This document shows positions 58,473 to 64,000 of a stretch of DNA of 64,000 nucleotides, piece by piece; position 1 is the first letter of the stretch; every line of letters begins with the position of its first letter. The translations under genes and the position numbers were made by a program. This DNA comes from Symsagittifera roscoffensis. Taxonomy: Eukaryota; Xenacoelomorpha; Acoela; Convolutidae. A model generated the notes under the pieces. That model was given only the letters and a program-made list of their open reading frames with translations, did no database searches and was not told the DNA's origin. The stretch covers positions 49,796,952-49,860,951 of the forward strand of contig NC_087065.1 in NCBI RefSeq assembly GCF_963678635.1. The letters run 5' to 3'.

Positions 58473-59070
58473 TGTTGTTTGGTAATGCATTGTTTAATGC
58501 ATGACTATGTCGGACTCGGTATTTGACTATGTCTTAACGCTGTGCTCGAAAATGTTTCCATTTTTGGTTTCGACCAAGGTTAGATTTTGTGTTCAGCTAT
58601 GTTTAAGTTTTGTGCTCCGCCATGTTTGATTTTTTTCCAGACTTTGTATTTGATTTTTTTGCGGCTGTCTTTGTCTTTTATTCAGTTTTGTGTTGGGAAA
58701 TGTTTCCATTTTATGTTCGACTATGTTTTCTTCGACTCTGTGCTCGATTTAAATCATTTTTGTGCTCACTTTTGTGCTAGGCTGTGTAAAATACAGTCTG
58801 TTTTTAGACAACAGCGTATTCATGCTTGTCAGTAAAAATAGAAATACTATATTGACCAGTCAAAATCGAGATGAGAGAACAAACTTACGAAAAAAAACAA
58901 ATATATTTTTTGACTTATTCTTGTCTCGATTCTGATTGGTTGTTTAATACTGCCCTGTAACCAGGCTGGGTATATGATTTTCTCCCTACATTGTGTTCTT
59001 TAAGCTTCGACTTTTTAGCGGACCTTGTGCTGCACTATGTCTCAACTTTTCGCCAGACTTTAGTTCGATA
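58473..59070 (+). repeat. Degenerate minisatellite, TTTGTGCTCGACTATGTTT type
   Basis: Phrases such as TGTGCTCGA, GACTATGTTT and TTTTGTGTT recur at irregular 18-40 bp spacing directly beside the trinucleotide array. The array is interrupted by about 150 bp of ordinary sequence near 58820-58970. Confidence 0.5.
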
Positions 59071-60879
59071 ATAAAACTGATCTCCAACAAGAACTTTAGG
59101 TCTATCGATTAAAAACTAAAACAAAATCGTAACAAATAATTCAAAAACCCCGATAATAAACCAAAATGTTTTCTCTTATCAAAAACTACAAGTACCATCT
59201 TGATTCATTAGTTTTCAAATTCAACAATTATTTGAAATTTTTCAATACTGGGGATAAGATTTCGTTTAAAAATAAACAAAAAATGAAAAAGATTCTTGAA
59301 ATGTGCGTTTTGCATTGTAGATGAACAAGAGCTTACTTGATTAATACTTCCAACAAGTGCATTTTGGGTGCATTGCTCTTCAAATTCAGCAGAATTTGAT
59401 CAACAATATTGCTGAAAAATTCACTGATTGGTGTATAAATTCCGTTGGAAGTAAAAGTTTTGCGTTTCTATAAATCAAAGAAACCTTTTGAAATTTGTTG
59501 GCAAAGAGAAAAGATAGTTTTTAACAATCAAAAATAACCTTCCAGGCGTAAAGTCAGTAGTCATGTGCTTCCGACATCCAAAATTAAAAAGCGTTCATAT
59601 GCTTTTGACCTCAAAAAGTAATATGCATCGGACATCGATAACTTATTGATTGGTGTTACAAAAAAACCGTTTGTTAACTTATGATTACTTTTTCGCTTTT
59701 TTGAACATCTCCTCAATTTCTCAACTTGGAACATGAAAACACAATTGTAGTTATAATTTATTGAAATCAACAGACAAAAACACATAGCGCTAACCATCCT
59801 GATTGTTGAAACAACATTTACAAACGACAAAATCGGCAGTTTTGACGATTTATTATAGAAAAAAATCATCATAAAATGTTCTTATAGATTAATGTTTGTT
59901 TTTGAATAACAATGATAAGTAACGTCGAAAAAAATCGTTAACCATATAAAAGTATAAAATAATAGAAAAAATTTGATGTTTTGAATATAGACAAAACTAG
60001 TTAATCTGCTGCCTGCGTTTCATCGGCGTGAAACAATTCTTTACATGCACACTCGTAATGATCTCTAGAGGTATTTGAAAACGTGTTTTAAAGCGAGAAA
60101 ATAACTTTTTAGCATGTGAAAATTATATAAAAACAAGTATGAGTGCGTAAATATTTCGTTGAGTAAAGCATTTTCGCCTCCGTTTTTTTTCACGCAATCG
60201 GGAAACTAATTCCTTATCTTTGTGCCTGGCGGTCCTCTGATAGTGAATTAACTCCCTCGTGCGTGAAATAAAAGTTGCGAAACTACTACTTCATTAAAGA
60301 TGAACTAGAAATTCAACCTGTTCACGATTTTTTTCAGGACGTGAACAAAATCAAACTTTTTTTCATGCAATTTAAATCATTTTGAAAAATTATTTTCAAT
60401 CGATGGTACCCTGGTTGACAAAAATTGCATGCCTCAAACTTTATATGAGATACCGACGATTGTGAAAAAATAAGGGCAATATCAATTTTTTTACTTTAAA
60501 TACTCATTTTCAAGGAAAATTTTGGGCTATACATTTTAAGAAATTGAAACTTTGCGAGTTTTCCCCTTGCTATGGTTATTCCACTTCTGCTCTAAAACAT
60601 TTATTTGGGTGATTTTTTTTCGGTAAAAGGAATAAACGAAAATTGTCCTGCGTTAAGAAATTTTTTCAGCAAAAACTAAAATTTTCAGTTCGAAAACTAT
60701 GTAAAACGGGTATGAAAAAGCCAGTTAAAACCATTTTTGATAATTTTTCTAATACAAATTCAGAATATAAAATTTTTAAAAATTGCGCAACTAATATACT
60801 AAATTTTCAACAATACTAAAACAAAATCTTGCTAGTTTATAGCCAGTAAGCCTATCCCAATTGTAATGCCCAATATCAT
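59071..60879. other. Non-coding region
   Basis: AT-rich with no recognisable gene. A 103-codon minus-strand frame at 59561-59872 has no domain features and no splice context. Confidence 0.4.
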
Positions 60880-61460
60880 TGCTTCACAGCATAAATTTAT
60901 CATTATCTTCGTTAGTTCATGGTTGAAGGTACTCTGTGCCGTAATAATTCCTTATGCCAAATATTCCATACTTTGAGAAATTTCTTGCCGAGTTCTTCGT
61001 TCCATATTATTTCACGCAACCTCAATAGGGTTTAAACCAGAGCTACAAAAAGAACTGGCGCAATGCCGGAACCGTACATTCTTCGCTACAAATTGCTACT
61101 TAAGTGGAATGATGCGTTATCTTGGTTAAATGCTATAACTATTAGCGTTTCATGTAAAAAACAGCGGTAACTTTACTCTAGAAGTTTGATGACAAAAAGC
61201 TGCTATTTGAATTCAGAAAAAAATCTCATCATTGAAGAGTATTTTATACCACTCATGATCTGTCCAATTTGCACACTGCAAGGTCTTTGCAGAAGTGAGC
61301 CTCAAAACGTCATCTGCATCGAAAACCCACCCGATGCAAAACTTAATCCAAATTGACTATCCGTTACAGCAGTCTTCTGAAAAGGGTTTTCGATGTTGTC
61401 TAATGACTCTACAAACCGATCTTGTCCAATGCTCATGGCTTCCCTGATTACCTTGAATCC
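60880..61460 (-). pseudogene. Tc1/mariner transposase relic
   Basis: On the minus strand the pieces appear in order: WTDHEWYKILFNDE (about 61266-61225, the first catalytic Asp context), QDNASFH (61124-61104, the second) and LNPIEVAxNNM (about 61036-61004, the third). The last two are about 31 codons apart, as in this superfamily. The first two are only about 40 codons apart, so part of the core is deleted. Frames shift between pieces. Terminal inverted repeats were not found. Confidence 0.65.
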
Positions 61461-62547
61461 TTAAGTTGTCTGTAGCTAAGTGTCGGATAGTCTTGGACTA
61501 TTTGAAGTAGATAATCACAAAAACTTGAAAATTCTCTCTTTTAAAGGCCAGTACAAAAAACACAAACACTCGTTTGCGCTTTAAATATGAAATTTGTATC
61601 ATTTTTGCAACTTATCAAAGCAACTTTTTGTGATAAGGCCAAAGTTTCATGCGGCGTGAGAAGAGGTTTATTTGCGTTCGGAAAACTAACTTAGAGAACC
61701 TTCTCAACTTCAACTCAAAACTCTTTAATCCGTTACTTTTCTCCACTATCTAGTTAACAATAGAACATAATGGAGGATATTTTGTACGCTGAATTTCAAA
61801 CATGCAATTTTCAGGTTTGAAATGTTTCACATCGCATGATCAACTTATTCTAATCCGATTATTTGAAAGATTCGTTCATTCTCATAAAACAACTTTTGCA
61901 AGTGTTAAAAACTGGCTTTTATTAGACCCGGCTTCAAATGAGCACCTATAAGAATTAAAAAAAAACTAATGGCTGGTTCAATCAAAAACTGAGACTTTCT
62001 GAGAGGGTAATGCAAGTCATTTGCTGTCGGTCGATTTAGTTTTTTTTAAGATTGTTAGATTGACCAAAATTGTCCCTCAAATTAAAACTAATTTTGTCTC
62101 TAGTGTATTTTCATAGAGGGTTGTTCTGATCTTTTACTTTCGATCTATGTAAAAGTTTCATAAAGAGTTGAAGTAAACTCTACCTAAATGTATCCTTGAA
62201 AACAGGCGTTTTAGAGACAAAAACTTGATTTTAAACTCTAATGTTTTTGAGATTAACTTTCTACTACTTTACTCGAAATTCAAAACGAAATTTATTGAAT
62301 GACGGAGAGCAAGTGACCTGTTAACCTTCAACAAAAGTTTCGTTATCTGATATCTGGTTTCAGCTGTTTGCCACCGTTATGTTTTTTCGGTTATGCCCCC
62401 AAATTGATGTAAAACACAAAAGTTATGACATATACTAGTCGATATTATCAATAACCGCACTTCAATCAAAAGGGCAATATGAAAAGGAGAGTTGTAAGGT
62501 TTTCTTCTGCGAGGCAATTAATATTTGTAACAAACTTCAATTTTCAG
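61461..62547. other. Non-coding region upstream of the terminal gene
   Basis: No coding region seen. It ends CAATTTTCAG, a good splice acceptor, just before the signal-peptide exon, so an upstream non-coding exon probably exists. Confidence 0.4.
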
Positions 62548-62550
62548 ATT

Positions 62551-63195
62551 ATGACTTACCTGCTTCAGCTATTATATTTATTCGCCTTGTTCGTAGTCAG
62601 CGACGGTGAGTTAATTTTTTTCAATTGATCAAAATTGTGTTTTTTTGGCAGTATTTCAATTTATAAACTATTTTTGGTAAACTATTTTTGGTAAACAAAA
62701 ATGGTGAGAATATTGTGGAAAAAGAAAAAAACACCAGCAAAAATTTGCTCGGATACCTTTAACTTCTCCAAAAACGCGTTTGAACAAAGTTTTAACTTTT
62801 TCATGCACGTAAGACAAAAAATTTTTGGTCACCATCGAAATTGTTTGAAAGAAAACTAGTGGCCTTAATAAAATTCCTAAGCCATTGAAAACTTCTTTAA
62901 GACTAGAAAAAATCGGAATTTTCCATCCTGTTCATACCAGCTATTATTCAGAATTTCCAGTTAATTTTATCAAATTGCATTACTAGATAAATCTCTCGTA
63001 CACGGCATCATATGCATAATAATAATAAGTATAATAAAATAAGTAGTATAATAAAAATAGTAAATATAATAACAGCATAATAAGTTCAGAAAAATTCAAA
63101 TACACTTTTTCTAGATCATTTTGTGATACTGAGTAGTTGATTTTGTTGTTTTGTTTTAGCCGACTGGAAATGCCGAGGCACTTTTAGAGTATCAC
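62551..63195 (+). CDS. First two coding exons of a secreted-protein gene, cut by the window end
   Basis: The exon 62548-62605 follows TTTTCAG and has ATG at 62551. It encodes MTYLLQLLYLFALFVVSD, a clear signal peptide, and ends at a GTGAGT donor. The next exon is a 36-bp micro-exon, 63160-63195, between TTTTAG and GTAAGC; phases fit and it adds ADWKCRGTFRVS. One codon base is left over, so the gene continues; no further exon was recognised before 64000. Family unknown. Confidence 0.5.
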
Positions 63196-63419
63196 GTAAG
63201 CATTCGTTTGTTTTCAGGGAAAATTTCGATTAATTACTGAAAAAGTCATATTAATTAATGTTCGTGCTATGACCCCATGAAGAATCTATTGCAAAAGCAA
63301 GAACGCTGATTGAAATTGACAAATTATTTCGATCTTCTATAAAGATCAGCCAAGTCCCTGTTTTTGTCAGTTTTGAATTTTTTGTTTCAACAACACGTCA
63401 CTGAAAGTGACTGGAAGGA

Positions 63420-64000
63420 ACTATAAATAGGGCGTGTTCTTTTCGGTTCATATCAACTCTACCTCAAAAAAAGGTCGTACACAGTCAAGTATTTAAGCCT
63501 ATTGGATCGTAGCTCAGATTTCCGAGTCGAGGTGCTCGCTTTGCATTTCGACTTTCTCCCCTTTAAAAATCGGTATGTTTCGACCTTCTCGACCAAATTT
63601 TGGTATGTTGCTTTTTTTCGACCAACTTTTGGTAGTTTTCTACTTTCTCGAACAACTTTCGACTTTCTCAACCCAATAAAAAAAGCGTTCGACCTTGTTC
63701 GATCATGTTCAAATATGTTTCGACTTTCTCGACCAATACTTGACATATTTCGACTTTCTCGAATGTCTTGGCCGATTGCTCCAAAAAACTGTTCAAAACT
63801 CTTTTGAAACTTAAAATTTTTTGTTTTAGCATTTTAAAATTATCAATTTTAATCAGAGAGTGAGACAGTTTTTATTGCGTTTTCACTCAAAATTTTCTCT
63901 TTTTTGTTACTAGTTTTTTGATTCAATCGGTTTGAGGAAACGGTACAGAACATTTCAAAAAAATCTTATCGACCTATGTTTTGACAGTGCTCGACCTATG
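63420..64000 (+). repeat. Degenerate minisatellite, TTTCGACTTTCTCGACCAA type
   Basis: TTCGACTTTCTCGACC-like units recur from about 63540 to 63770 with loose spacing, and CGACCTATG occurs twice at the window end. It lies in or after the last visible intron of the terminal gene. The 101-codon frame over it is probably a repeat artefact. Confidence 0.55.

Noticed and set aside
61265-61455. A 50-codon minus-strand frame ending in FSMQMTF as an exon
   Set aside because: It overlaps the transposase relic in another frame and has no good splice borders.

Overview
The window is AT-rich animal DNA: split genes with GT-AG introns, long introns full of transposable elements, simple-sequence expansions and two 200-bp runs of N (assembly gaps at 27236-27435 and 54713-54912). 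The clearest host gene is a GABA-B-type class C receptor, so an invertebrate metazoan is likely. The very large env-bearing Ty3/gypsy element recalls the Tor elements described in larvacean tunicates, but the sequence alone does not fix the species.

Layout. 1-3659: the 3' part of an old, eroded copy (A') of a giant LTR retroelement, ending in its 3' LTR. 4249-5049: a small two-exon gene for a probable secreted protein. 7416-26340: an 18.9-kb Ty3/gypsy element (A) with 98-99% identical LTRs. Its order is LTR, primer site, 1.25-kb leader, ORF1, gag with protease, pol (RT, RNase H, integrase), a hydrophobic then Ser/Pro-rich region, env, a fourth post-env gene, a 1.6-kb 3' untranslated region, LTR. 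It carries scattered stops and frameshifts. 26474-27608: a possible type II membrane protein gene interrupted by a gap. About 28.4-34.1 kb: a fossil gypsy element (C).

36201-43349 (+): a six-exon gene for a 452-residue MIT plus AAA protein of VPS4-like design with degraded catalytic motifs. It converges, 334 bp apart, on 43684-56339 (-): a three-exon class C GPCR gene of 718 residues. The 9.7-kb second intron of the receptor holds a complete 6.2-kb gypsy element (B, 46157-52363, GTAC target duplication), a solo LTR of the A family (52785-53193, TGCT duplication), a LINE reverse transcriptase fragment and a gap. 57761-58472 is a giant (TCA)n/(TGA)n inverted microsatellite. After it come degenerate minisatellites, a Tc1/mariner relic (about 60.9-61.4 kb, minus strand) and the first two exons of another secreted-protein gene (62551-63195) that runs off the window.

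The most unusual content is element A: beyond gag-pol-env it has a pre-gag gene, an intermediate membrane/Ser-Pro-rich reading frame and a roughly 600-codon post-env gene whose ATG overlaps the predicted env terminator as ATGA. That overlap is preserved in the divergent copy A'.
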